DNA of 40,613 nt from a virus. The position numbers were made by a program, and so were the translations under genes. Shown one piece after another: positions 33,626-39,964 of the stretch; positions within the stretch are counted from its first letter, which is position 1; each line of letters opens with the position of its first letter. The notes under the pieces were generated by a model, which was given only the letters and a program-made list of their open reading frames with translations, did not search any database and had not been told where the DNA came from. The DNA is taken from positions 1 through 40,613 of the IMG/VR virus record IMGVR_UViG_3300033233_000085. One strand, 5' to 3'.

Positions 33626-34042
33626 TCATAGTTCCGGCTCGTAGATGATAGCCGGTGCGCCGTGGTCGTACAGGACGACCGCCAACACGTCGTAGGTGTG
33701 TTCCTTGTGGGGCGGGTACATGATCTTCCCGGAGGGTAGTTTCTTCCCTGTCGTGACCTCGACCCTGGAAAGGGCTCCGTCCTTCAGGATCGCTATGTCG
33801 CAGGGGCACGCCGGGCTCATGGAACGGAACACGTTGTACCCCTTTTGCATTAAATCCGCCGCGACAAGCAGTTCTCCGATCGCTCCCACCGTACCAGTCG
33901 CTACCCCGGTAGGCGGATTCGCGTGTCGATACCGCTGTTTACACGCCTCTTGGTAGCATGGTTTCGAGCAGTATTTCGACTTTCTTCGCCTTCTTTTTTC
34001 CGAGACGTCTCTCCCGCAGTTCAGGCACTTTTCCATAGGCAA
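33626..34042 (-). CDS. zinc finger fused to PD-(D/E)XK-like resolvase domain
   Basis: The 138-residue protein has an N-terminal zinc site (C6-x2-C9, C25-x3-C29) in a basic segment, then GAIGELLVAADLMQKGYNV (E57), CDIAILKDG (D82) and RVEVTTGKK (E95). The order E, D, E-x-K is that of Holliday-junction-resolvase-like PD-(D/E)XK enzymes, but Thr stands where the catalytic Lys is usual (E-V-T), with Lys100 nearby. It may be active with a shifted lysine or be a DNA-binding relic. MEKCLNCG (start at 34036) is an alternative start. Confidence 0.6.
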   Translation of the reverse strand: MPMEKCLNCGRDVSEKRRRRKSKYCSKPCYQEACKQRYRHANPPTGVATGTVGAIGELLVAADLMQKGYNVFRSMSPACPCDIAILKDGALSRVEVTTGKKLPSGKIMYPPHKEHTYDVLAVVLYDHGAPAIIYEPEL

Positions 34043-34080
34043 ATAATACCCCTATTGTGATATTCTGACAACCGGAATCG

Positions 34081-34263
34081 CTACTTACCTCCCGTCAGAG
34101 TGAAATACAGGATCAACAGAATGTAACCCGCCGCCGCGACAGTCACCGACGTGACGGCAATCGTCGACCACGGCGTTTCCAACTCGCTTCGCCTCCAGTC
34201 CTGGGGCAGTTCCCGGATTGCCCGAGGAGTCTCACGCGACCTTGTGAACACGGGCGAACTCAT
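34081..34263 (-). CDS. small membrane protein
   Basis: I chose ATG 34263 (GGAGGTGG upstream) giving 60 residues: a charged N-terminal part and one C-terminal transmembrane segment (about 33-56, STIAVTSVTVAAAGYILLILYF). It overlaps the upstream gene by 32 bases. Function unknown. Confidence 0.5.
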   Translation of the reverse strand: MSSPVFTRSRETPRAIRELPQDWRRSELETPWSTIAVTSVTVAAAGYILLILYFTLTGGK

Positions 34264-34543
34264 TCGCCACCTCCTCCTGTCGTTTTGTGAACCGTCCATC
34301 GAATCCATTGACCGAGATCTCGACCCTCATGTCGGGCGTGATCCTCGCCTTCTTGCCGTATTCCACCGCATCGACGCCGGTCCTCCAGACGGCGTACTGC
34401 GGCGACTCCGCACGGGACACGATCCCCGCCGGGATCTGCTTGCTTGCGAACCATCCGAGCCAGGTCTTCACGGCGTCTGGCGTGTGGAACCATCTTGAAA
34501 AGACGAAAGGGCCGGGCTTGCCGATGTTCGTGGGTTGAGTCAT
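34232..34543 (-). CDS. hypothetical protein
   Basis: The 103-residue protein reads FVFSRWFHTPDAVKTWLGWFASK at the start and FDGRFTKRQEEVANEFARVHK at the end. No family recognised. It overlaps the stop of the gene at 34540 (ATGA), so the operon is tightly packed here. Confidence 0.6.
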   Translation of the reverse strand: MTQPTNIGKPGPFVFSRWFHTPDAVKTWLGWFASKQIPAGIVSRAESPQYAVWRTGVDAVEYGKKARITPDMRVEISVNGFDGRFTKRQEEVANEFARVHKVA

Positions 34544-35001
34544 GCCGACACCTCCAGGGCCTTTCCCTTCGGCAACCTCCTCGCCGACACCCGCGCCGAC
34601 AGGGAGAGCGTCGCCGCGATGTTCTGGTAGTGGTCGCAGGAAGCGACATCCTCCGGCGACAGGTCCCTACGTTCGGTCGTCGCGGCGACTGCCCCGGCCC
34701 TCCTGATGAGTTTCATCCCTGAGTTGCCTTTCCTCGCGACGTGTTGCACCCTCCCCGGAGGAGGCAGGATCAGGAAGCCCTCGTTCGGGATGGCGTCCAT
34801 GACGACGTTGTTCTGACGGAACAACAGTTTCCTCCACGACGTTGTCACCGTCTTGAATCTGTTCGAGTCACGATCAACCTTGATCGCCTTCGCGATCTCC
34901 GCATATCCGATGATCGCACCCTCTTTCGGAACGCCGAACTCTTTTATCAGCAGATCGACGTCTATCCGAGTCGGGATCCCCTGGAAATAAGGTTTTCCCA
35001 T
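34540..35001 (-). CDS. hypothetical protein with winged-helix-like N-terminus
   Basis: I chose ATG 35001 (AGGAGAAGG upstream), giving 153 residues. The open frame runs further upstream only because the pentamer array has no stops. The N-terminal half (DVDLLIKEFGVPKEGAIIGYAEIAKAIKV, then RFKTVTTSWRKLLFR) looks like a helix-turn-helix with a wing, so DNA binding is possible. The C-terminal half is basic (SARVSARRLPKG). It lies directly downstream of array 1. Confidence 0.55.
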   Translation of the reverse strand: MGKPYFQGIPTRIDVDLLIKEFGVPKEGAIIGYAEIAKAIKVDRDSNRFKTVTTSWRKLLFRQNNVVMDAIPNEGFLILPPPGRVQHVARKGNSGMKLIRRAGAVAATTERRDLSPEDVASCDHYQNIAATLSLSARVSARRLPKGKALEVSA

Positions 35002-35031
35002 CACCTTCTCCTTTCTGATTTTTTTTCCCAT

Positions 35032-35333
35032 GATCCATGCCGTGCCGCGCCGAGCCCTGCCTTGCCCTGCCGAGCCTCGATCCATGCCTTGCCTGACCAC
35101 GCCTTGCCCAACCTCGCCGCGTTCCCTGCCCGACCTTGCCGCGCCCCGCCTCACCAAGCCTTGCCCTGCCCGACCGGGTTCCATGCCCCGCCGAGCCCTG
35201 CCTTGCCCCGCCTCACCAAGCCATGCCTTGCCCGACCGGGTTCCCCGCCTTGCCGAGCCCTGCCCTGCCGGGCCATGCCGTGTTCCATGCCTAGCCATGC
35301 CGGGCCGAGCCGTGCCCTGCCATGCCTCGATCC
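35032..35333 (-). repeat. degenerate pentamer array 1 (NNRCC)n with GWTCC marks
   Basis: On the plus strand the tract reads as pentamers NNRCC (mostly NNGCC), with free first two bases. It is broken by GATCC or GTTCC marks at 35032, 35079, 35121, 35178, 35240, 35282 and 35329. The intervals are 47, 42, 57, 62, 42 and 47 bases, each 5n+2, because every block ends with an extra dinucleotide before the next mark. The last mark directly touches the stop codon of the gene at 35334. Block lengths do not keep a reading frame, so the tract is non-coding. Confidence 0.9.
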
Positions 35334-36002
35334 CTACGCCTTGTCCACCTCCGCGATGAACTTCCCGAACGACCCCGGCGACTTCGGGGATGAGGGCCTC
35401 CAGTCGCCGATGCCCGCATAGCAACCGGCGAACGTCAGAATGTTCTGGAGGACGTCCCTCGTGATCTGGTCGTCGAGCACGGTGATCGTCCCGCCGCACT
35501 CCCACTTGTCGAACCTCGGACGGACGCGAACGTGCTTCGCCATCCCGATCTTCGCCCGCTTGACGAACAGCATGAAGCCGGACTTCAGTGCGACCTCCTC
35601 GTGGATCGAGAAGTCTTCCTCGTCGATCAGCGCATCCTTGATCGGCCCCCAGGTGATCTCCTTCCCGTCGACGATGACGGGCCAGGCACTCTGATCGACG
35701 ACCAGGCCGCTCTGCGTCTGCGCCTTGAAGGTCGTCTGCCCCTTGCCGGTCGGACACCGCTTGCCTCCCTCGCGGAGTACCGTCATCAGGTTGTCGGACG
35801 GGACAACGATCTTGCCTCCCTCGACGTAAGCACTCCCGAGCCACCGCCACGCCGGGGACCGATCGTCACCGGGGATCGACCCCTTCTTGTTCGCGGGATC
35901 CTTCCCCCACTTGTTCATCACCTCCGACCACGACAGGTTGTCGTTGTGCATCAGCATCGGAGTCTCTCCTACCAGGTGTACCGCATACGTTCTCGCTTTC
36001 AT
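35334..36002 (-). CDS. protein of unknown function between the two pentamer arrays (RAMP/Cas7-like start)
   Basis: The 222-residue protein starts at ATG 36002 with GGAGGCGAGG upstream. It opens YAVHLVGETPMLMHND (about 6-21), a beta-strand plus PLLMH-type motif seen at the start of some RAMP/Cas7-like and phage proteins. Then come PAWRWLGSAYVEGGKIVVPSDNLMTVLREGGKRC (about 50-83), a Lys-Gly-rich loop, and GCYAGIGDWRPSSPKSPGSFGKF at the end, a pattern also seen in RAMP-type folds. RNA or repeat binding is suggested by the flanking arrays but is speculation. No nuclease motif seen. Confidence 0.55.
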   Translation of the reverse strand: MKARTYAVHLVGETPMLMHNDNLSWSEVMNKWGKDPANKKGSIPGDDRSPAWRWLGSAYVEGGKIVVPSDNLMTVLREGGKRCPTGKGQTTFKAQTQSGLVVDQSAWPVIVDGKEITWGPIKDALIDEEDFSIHEEVALKSGFMLFVKRAKIGMAKHVRVRPRFDKWECGGTITVLDDQITRDVLQNILTFAGCYAGIGDWRPSSPKSPGSFGKFIAEVDKA

Positions 36003-36037
36003 CGCCTCGCCTCCTTGAGTGAGTTGTTGGATACCAA

Positions 36038-36329
36038 GTTCCACGCCTCGCCTCGCCCAACCCAGCCTCGCCTTGCCGCACCTCACCGCGCCTTGCCGCA
36101 CCTCACCGCGTTCCACGCCGTGCCCAACCATGCCATGCCAGGCCACGCCCCACCGCGCTCCATGCCGAGCCGCGCCATACCGAGCCATGCCGTTCCGAAC
36201 CTTGCTCCAAGCCCTGCCTTACCGCGCCTTGCCAAGCCTGACCGAGCCGAACCGTGCCGAACCCTGCCGTACCAAGATCCATGCCCCGCCTTGCCGAGCC
36301 ACGCCGCGCCAAGCCCCGCCGCGATCCTC
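36038..36329 (-). repeat. degenerate pentamer array 2 (NNRCC)n with GNTCC marks
   Basis: This has the same architecture as array 1. Marks GTTCC, GTTCC, GCTCC, GCTCC, GATCC and GATCC lie at 36038, 36110, 36157, 36204, 36276 and 36323, with intervals 72, 47, 47, 72 and 47 bases (13, 8, 8, 13 and 8 pentamers plus 7). One extra GTTCC at 36192 sits in pentamer phase. The array starts just after the stop of the gene at 36332 and ends about 25 bases before the ribosome site of the gene starting at 36002. Confidence 0.9.
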
Positions 36330-36331
36330 GT

Positions 36332-36517
36332 CTATGGAATTGCCTCCTCGTTTTTCGCTTTCGCCGCATCGGATACTGCGGCCATGCGCTTCTCCATCTG
36401 CCTCAGTTCTTCAATGATGAACGCCTTCCCGGAGTCGTCAGCGGCGGGAAAATCCACCGTGACGATTTCGTTGAGGATGCGAAGGAACTCCACCACGCCG
36501 TCCGTCATTTGGCTCAT
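36332..36517 (-). CDS. small hypothetical protein
   Basis: The 61-residue acidic protein starts MSQMTDGVVEFLRILNEIV and is mostly helical with an Ala/Lys-rich end. GGAGGCAC precedes the ATG. No family recognised. Array 2 follows its stop. Confidence 0.55.
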   Translation of the reverse strand: MSQMTDGVVEFLRILNEIVTVDFPAADDSGKAFIIEELRQMEKRMAAVSDAAKAKNEEAIP

Positions 36518-36593
36518 CGTCTTGTGCCTCCTTCCTGATTTTGTCGATCAGTTCCTGCGTCAGCGGCACCCATCGGTACTCCCCGTCGATCAG
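36438..36593 (-). CDS. possible small ORF with CTG start
   Basis: The frame reads (L/M)IDGEYRWVPLTQELIDKIRKEAQDDE, which looks protein-like. The only start is a CTG at 36593 overlapping the previous stop (CTGA). It would overlap the 36332-36517 gene by 80 bases in another frame. No clear ribosome site. The first 28 residues look real, the rest less so. Confidence 0.25.
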   Translation of the reverse strand: MIDGEYRWVPLTQELIDKIRKEAQDDEPNDGRRGGVPSHPQRNRHGGFSRR

Positions 36594-36793
36594 CCGGTGT
36601 CGATGACGCAGATGTCGACCCGGATGGAAGCCCCGAGGGACTCCCTCCAGGATGCGCTGTTCGCCTTCTTGATCTCGCTGATCGCCTTGTTCGCGGCGAC
36701 GGCGTATGACGGAGCCTTCACCCGGACATGGTCGGAAGCCGGGTACCGATTCCCCTTGTGGTCCCACCGGACGTCGACGGAGAAGGTTCTCAT
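36590..36793 (-). CDS. small hypothetical protein
   Basis: ATG 36793 overlaps the stop of the upstream gene (TGATG), giving 67 residues: MRTFSVDVRWDHKGNRYPASDHVRVKA followed by an Ala/Lys helix and a strand ending CVIDTG. It may be a small alpha/beta domain. No family recognised. Confidence 0.55.
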   Translation of the reverse strand: MRTFSVDVRWDHKGNRYPASDHVRVKAPSYAVAANKAISEIKKANSASWRESLGASIRVDICVIDTG

Positions 36794-37104
36794 CAGTTCC
36801 ACCTCGCTTTCTCTTTCGGCTCCATCTTCTTCAACGCCTCGCCGATCGGGTCGATGCCGGACCTCTTGATCTCCTCAGAGATCGACCTCGCGATCTTGCT
36901 GCCGATCGCGGAGAGGTGTTCGGTATCGCCGGAGACGTTGAAGGCGGACTGCCTATCGTACCGAGTGAAGGACAGGGATTCGTTCCCCTTCTCGGCGTAG
37001 ACGTTGAAGGCATCCTTCGATACGCGCCACCCGAGGGCGACAAGAGCCGCCGCAAGGGTGTCGGAATTGTTTAGTTTTGTTATCAGGCGAGAAAAACAAG
37101 GCAT
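36793..37104 (-). CDS. small hypothetical protein (weak DUF1257-like pattern)
   Basis: ATG 37104 has GGGAGGAGAC upstream and gives 103 residues. The start SRLITKLNNSDTLAAALVALGWRV and the strand-rich middle recall the DUF1257-type fold (a helix after the first strand, then a 'G-W/Y-x-V' strand), but the similarity is weak. The C-terminus is Lys/Glu-rich. Function unknown. Confidence 0.55.
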   Translation of the reverse strand: MPCFSRLITKLNNSDTLAAALVALGWRVSKDAFNVYAEKGNESLSFTRYDRQSAFNVSGDTEHLSAIGSKIARSISEEIKRSGIDPIGEALKKMEPKEKARWN

Positions 37105-37159
37105 TTTCGTCTCCTCCCTTACATCGAGATCCGGCGGTTGCCCAATCCGGTCATGGCTT

Positions 37160-37414
37160 TTATCCTTCCGCCTTCGCGATCGCGGCTTCGGCCTGTTCGA
37201 GGAAGTGTGGGACATCGAGCATCACTCCCCGAGGGCCAGGCGCGGCGAGGTGCGCACCCACGAGTCCCCGAAGTGCCTCCAGGAGTTCCGGCGCGGCGGC
37301 GATCAGGGGGGCGTTGGCTTCAAAGTTCGGGCTACCGTAGCAGATGACCTCCTTGCCAGAACAAACACGGTCGTATTCCTTGTTATAAACCCACGGGCCC
37401 GGTGTGTACTTCAT
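37160..37414 (-). CDS. conserved small phage protein (NAPLIAAAPELLEAL type)
   Basis: The 84-residue protein begins MKYTPGPWVYNKEYDRV and contains ANAPLIAAAPELLEALRGLV (about 34-53), a sequence pattern found in many phage early regions. Its function is unknown. The C-terminal helix (FLEQAEAAIAKAEG) completes the usual layout. Confidence 0.75.
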   Translation of the reverse strand: MKYTPGPWVYNKEYDRVCSGKEVICYGSPNFEANAPLIAAAPELLEALRGLVGAHLAAPGPRGVMLDVPHFLEQAEAAIAKAEG

Positions 37415-37593
37415 GGCTTTTATCCTTCTCTCCTCTCTTCTTGGCGGATTACCGCCTCGTCTAATTTACGGCTGACGGTCTCGCACTCTTCGGAGCAGAA
37501 CCGCCAGTCGGTCTCCTCCTCCAGGTCCGCCGGGTCGATCTTGAAGTCGTTCCCGCATTGGATGCAGGTCTTGTGAATCTTGCGATACTTCAT
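37384..37593 (-). CDS. small treble-clef zinc protein, first gene of the leftward operon
   Basis: ATG 37593 has GGAGAC 5 bases upstream. The 69 residues carry C10-x2-C13 and C33-x3-C37 (TCIQCGNDF ... RFCSEEC), the arrangement of treble-clef zinc fingers of the MYM/FCS kind. It overlaps the next gene by 31 bases. As the first gene after the divergent promoter region it could be an early regulator; this is inference. Confidence 0.6.
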
Positions 37594-37647
37594 GTCTTGT
37601 CTCCTTCGAGCGCTGTTATGTTGGACCTCTAACCCTGCTTCACCGGT

Positions 37648-37675
37648 ACAGTATCAGATGCCGCAACAATGTCAA
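37648..37675 (-). promoter_or_regulatory. candidate leftward promoter
   Basis: On the minus strand TTGACA (37675-37670) is followed by CATCTGATACTGT. Possible -10 hexamers are TACTGT (16-base spacing) or GATACT (14 bases). It lies 55-80 bases before the first leftward gene. The -35 is perfect, the -10 poor, which would fit an activated or repressed promoter. Confidence 0.5.
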
Positions 37676-37679
37676 CAGT

Positions 37680-37701
37680 TATTATTCGTGGCGGAATAAT
37701 A
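37680..37701. promoter_or_regulatory. inverted repeat, candidate operator
   Basis: TATTATTC (37680-37687) and GAATAATA (37694-37701) are perfect 8-bp arms around a 6-base spacer. The element lies between the leftward TTGACA (37670-37675) and the rightward TTGACA (37742). Its position and AT-rich symmetric form suggest a binding site for a dimeric regulator of both operons. Confidence 0.5.
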
Positions 37702-37741
37702 CCCGCCAGCCCGCATGAATAGGGCATCGGTGTTTTCCCCC

Positions 37742-37771
37742 TTGACATGGTTCGGCGAAATGGTGTCTACT
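37742..37771 (+). promoter_or_regulatory. candidate rightward early promoter
   Basis: TTGACA (37742-37747) is followed 18 bases later by TCTACT (37766-37771). It lies 42 bases before the first rightward early gene, ahead of AGGAGGG. The -10 is weak. Confidence 0.45.
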
Positions 37772-37812
37772 CGTTACGTCATACGACACCAGATTGAGAG
37801 AGGAGGGAGCGC

Positions 37813-37983
37813 ATGGCGGCACCGTCATACTTCACCACGAAATTGCAGACTGCGTTCAAGTGCTTACGATGCGGGCATGTGTGGATACAGCGGTACCCTG
37901 GACGGCTTCCGGTGTCGTGCCCGTCGAGCCGTTGCCGAAGTAAGTCTTGGAAGATTCCGCCGAAAGAAAGGGCCAAGCGGTGA
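37813..37983 (+). CDS. small zinc-ribbon protein, first rightward early gene
   Basis: AGGAGGG lies 6 bases before ATG. The 56 residues contain C17-x2-C20 and C36-x4-C41 (FKCLRCGHVW ... SCPSSRC) and a Lys/Arg-rich end. The pattern is that of a zinc ribbon. First in its operon after the divergent promoter region, so an early host-takeover or regulatory role is plausible, not shown. Confidence 0.6.
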   Translation: MAAPSYFTTKLQTAFKCLRCGHVWIQRYPGRLPVSCPSSRCRSKSWKIPPKERAKR

Positions 37984-38027
37984 GCCGGAACCTGGCCATG
38001 TCCAAACTGAAGTGTGGCATCTACTGA

Positions 38028-38052
38028 GTAGCCGCGCCAGCGGAGAAGGAGG
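38028..38052 (+). repeat. 25-bp leader repeat with ribosome site, copy 1
   Basis: The 25 bases match 38707-38731 with a single mismatch. Each copy has a CCGC-GCCA-GCGG hairpin followed by a GGAGG ribosome site. This copy precedes the alanine-rich repeat gene. Confidence 0.8.
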
Positions 38053-38056
38053 TGTT

Positions 38057-38710
38057 ATGCAGAAGATTGTCTTCGTTACATCGCTGTACCGACTGCGGAA
38101 GTTTAACGCCTGCTCGGACCGATACGCGCATCTCGTCGATAAACTCGGCCCGGAGTGGGGCGACAAGGACGATATCAACCTGCTGGACATCCTGAAGCAC
38201 AACGGAACCGCCGACTGCCTGTGGGCGCTGTGCGCCACGGTACAGCATCCGGACGCCGACAGGGCGATGCGCCTCATGGCCGCCGACTTCGCGGAGGCCG
38301 TGCTGTCAATCTTCGAAAAGGAATACCCGAAGGATGACCGGCCATGGAAAGCGATACAGGCGGCAAGAGACTCCGCCAACGGAAAGATAACCGATCAGGA
38401 GCGGGCCGCCGCAGGGGCCGCCGCAGGGGCCGCCGCATGGGCCGCCGCATGGGCCGCCGCAGGGGACGCCGCATGGGCCGCCGCAGGGGCCGCCGCACGG
38501 GACGCCGCAGGGGACGCCGCATGGGCCGCCGCACGGGACGCCGCAGGGGCCGCCGCATGGGCCGCCGCAGGGGACGCCGCAGGGGACGCCGCAGGGGACG
38601 CCGCATGGGCCGCCGCAGGGGACGCCGCATGGGCCGCCGCATGGGCCGCCGCACGGGACGCCGCATGGGACGAGCAAGCGAAGATCATCCATAAGTATTT
38701 AGGGAGGTAG
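38057..38710 (+). CDS. alanine-rich tandem-repeat protein
   Basis: I chose ATG 38057 because AAGGAGG lies 5 bases upstream, giving 217 residues. Residues 1-115 form a helical domain with PDADRAMRLMAADFAEAVL and ending PWKAIQAARDSANGKITDQ, a pattern seen in phage proteins labelled as Imm-5-like. Residues about 116-206 are 23 tandem four-residue units A-x-y-A, where x is Trp, Gly or Arg and y is Ala or Asp; they would form a long alpha-helix. Such AAWAAARAA repeats are common in phage accessory proteins; no function is established. Confidence 0.75.
   Translation: MQKIVFVTSLYRLRKFNACSDRYAHLVDKLGPEWGDKDDINLLDILKHNGTADCLWALCATVQHPDADRAMRLMAADFAEAVLSIFEKEYPKDDRPWKAIQAARDSANGKITDQERAAAGAAAGAAAWAAAWAAAGDAAWAAAGAAARDAAGDAAWAAARDAAGAAAWAAAGDAAGDAAGDAAWAAAGDAAWAAAWAAARDAAWDEQAKIIHKYLGR
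38402..38671 (+). repeat. 12-bp minisatellite within the alanine-rich gene
   Basis: Twenty-three units of 12 bases, NGG-GNC-GCC-GCA, run from 38402 to 38671. Only two bases vary: the first of codon 1 (T, G or C) and the second of codon 2 (C or A). TGG is nearly always followed by GCC, and CGG (after the first unit) by GAC. Perfect phase across all units implies replication slippage or unequal recombination with selection at two sites. Confidence 0.95.
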
Positions 38711-38731
38711 CCGCGCCAGCGGAGAGGGAGG
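38707..38731 (+). repeat. 25-bp leader repeat with ribosome site, copy 2
   Basis: Second copy of 38028-38052 (one mismatch), including the small hairpin and GGAGG. It precedes the zinc-ribbon gene at 38738. The two copies bracket the alanine-rich repeat gene exactly. Confidence 0.8.
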
Positions 38732-38737
38732 AAGGGG

Positions 38738-38965
38738 ATGTACTGCGGAAAGTGTGGCAAGAAAATAGAGAGTACAGCGGGAGTTTGCTACTCATGTACG
38801 TCCGACCCGGTATTCGACGGTCCCGTGTTCCCCTGCCCCCAATGCGCCCGGATAGATGACACCTCAGGACTGGCGCGGGTCATCGAGGATGCCGCGCTCG
38901 TTGGCGGTGTATCGTGGATGGGTGTCGCACAAGCCGTCCAGAGATTTATCAGAGGGGAGGGGTGA
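38738..38965 (+). CDS. double zinc-ribbon protein
   Basis: The 75-residue protein starts MYCGKCGKKI and contains three CxxC pairs: C3-x2-C6, C17-x2-C20 (VCYSCTS) and C33-x2-C36 (PCPQCAR), then an amphipathic helix (VSWMGVAQAVQRFIRGEG). GGGAGG precedes it. It may be a nucleic-acid or protein-binding adapter; function unknown. Confidence 0.65.
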   Translation: MYCGKCGKKIESTAGVCYSCTSDPVFDGPVFPCPQCARIDDTSGLARVIEDAALVGGVSWMGVAQAVQRFIRGEG

Positions 38966-39582
38966 TGGACCTACAATGCGAATATTGCCATGAGATGATT
39001 GTATTGGGGGTGCGCCACGATTGCTATGAGGTAGTCGCCACCCTCCGCGCCGACCTTGCCGCCGCTGTCGCCCGTGCTGAGGAAGCGGAGCGGCAACTTT
39101 GCAAGGCGAGGGATTATTTATTAACCATTAAATCGTCGGTAGAAAATGTGGCAGGGGCCTTCATTGGATACGTCGACATCGACACGATGATAGATAATCT
39201 CTACCAATCCTCCCCCTGCCGCCACGAGGCCGAAGCGGACGCACTGAGGGCGGCGGTGGAGTGGGCGTTAGAAAACATTCCCATGACGCAAAACAAGGCG
39301 ACCGAACTCCGCCGCAGGGCGGGAGGGGAGGGGAGCGGGGATGACTTATACACCGACAGGGAACATTGTGCCGTTTGCTCAACGCTTCTTGAACAAAGAA
39401 AAACGCAGGTACGCCGCCCCGATGCGGGTCCTGTAATCTACGGTCCCGCTGAAATGGATAATTGGGGCGAGCAGTATTCGGAACCGTACTGCCCCAAGTG
39501 CGGTATTCAGTACAGTCAAGTCGCTCTGTTAGAATTGGAGAAAAGCCGCCGTGCGGACGCCGCGAAAGGAGGCAAGGTATGA
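38965..39582 (+). CDS. zinc-finger and coiled-coil protein
   Basis: ATG 38965 overlaps the previous stop (TGATGG) with GGGGAGGGG upstream; 205 residues. C5-x2-C8 at the start (QCEYCHEM), a coiled coil (about 20-55, ATLRADLAAAVARAEEAERQL), a middle region, then HCAVCS and YCPKCG at about 130-175 form further zinc sites. Proteins with a phage-type 'EAERQL' coiled coil and cysteine pairs are common in early regions; no function known. Confidence 0.65.
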   Translation: MDLQCEYCHEMIVLGVRHDCYEVVATLRADLAAAVARAEEAERQLCKARDYLLTIKSSVENVAGAFIGYVDIDTMIDNLYQSSPCRHEAEADALRAAVEWALENIPMTQNKATELRRRAGGEGSGDDLYTDREHCAVCSTLLEQRKTQVRRPDAGPVIYGPAEMDNWGEQYSEPYCPKCGIQYSQVALLELEKSRRADAAKGGKV

Positions 39583-39686
39583 TGAATGTCAGAAAATGTA
39601 AAAAGTGTGGTCAGAAAATGCACGGATTTGAGGTAAGGGGCGGAAAAGAATACTGTCGCATCTGTGGCAAAAGGAGGAAAGGATGA
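39579..39686 (+). CDS. tiny zinc-ribbon protein
   Basis: ATG 39579 overlaps the previous stop; AGGAGGCAAGG lies upstream. The 35 residues have C7-x2-C10 and C26-x2-C29 (KCKKCGQKM ... YCRICGKRR), a minimal four-cysteine ribbon with basic ends. It overlaps the next ATG (ATGA at 39683). Confidence 0.65.
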   Translation: MMNVRKCKKCGQKMHGFEVRGGKEYCRICGKRRKG

Positions 39687-39964
39687 CGGACATCGAACGA
39701 AAGTGGATTCAAATGGTGTCCACCGCCGAGGAGCGGACCAATCTCGGAACGAATACGATGCACGATGATGCGATACTTTCGGTGGATAAGGAACTGAAGG
39801 AGCGCAGGGAGGATGAGGAAACTTTTCGCAATACGTGGGAGTTGATGATATGGGCCAGTTTGGACGGACGTTTCTATGCTGGCAAAGTGGACAGCGATGA
39901 ACGCCAACTTGGTCCGTTCTCCACCCTCCACTCCGCGATCCTCGCCGCCCGAGGTGGGAAATAA
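39683..39964 (+). CDS. small hypothetical protein
   Basis: The 93-residue acidic protein starts with an overlap (ATGA). It has an N-terminal helix, KELKERREDEETFRNTWELMIWASLDGRFYAG in the middle, and a C-terminal helix ILAARGGK. No family recognised. Confidence 0.55.
   Translation: MTDIERKWIQMVSTAEERTNLGTNTMHDDAILSVDKELKERREDEETFRNTWELMIWASLDGRFYAGKVDSDERQLGPFSTLHSAILAARGGK

Noticed and set aside
35002-35850. Long leftward open frame running through array 1 into the 34540 gene
   Set aside because: The pentamer GGYNN has no stop codons in most phases, so open frames arise in several frames. The block lengths (42, 47, 57 and 62) shift the frame, and a good ribosome site sits at the internal ATG 35001.
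35030-36330. CRISPR array
   Set aside because: There is no repeat of 23 bases or more and no spacer of constant size; only the 5-base phase and the GNTCC marks recur.
38274-38692. Arg/Pro-rich and Gly/Pro/Cys-rich (collagen-like) open frames on the minus strand
   Set aside because: They are shadows of the 12-bp repeat of the alanine-rich gene; no ribosome site or start fits, and the plus-strand gene has both.
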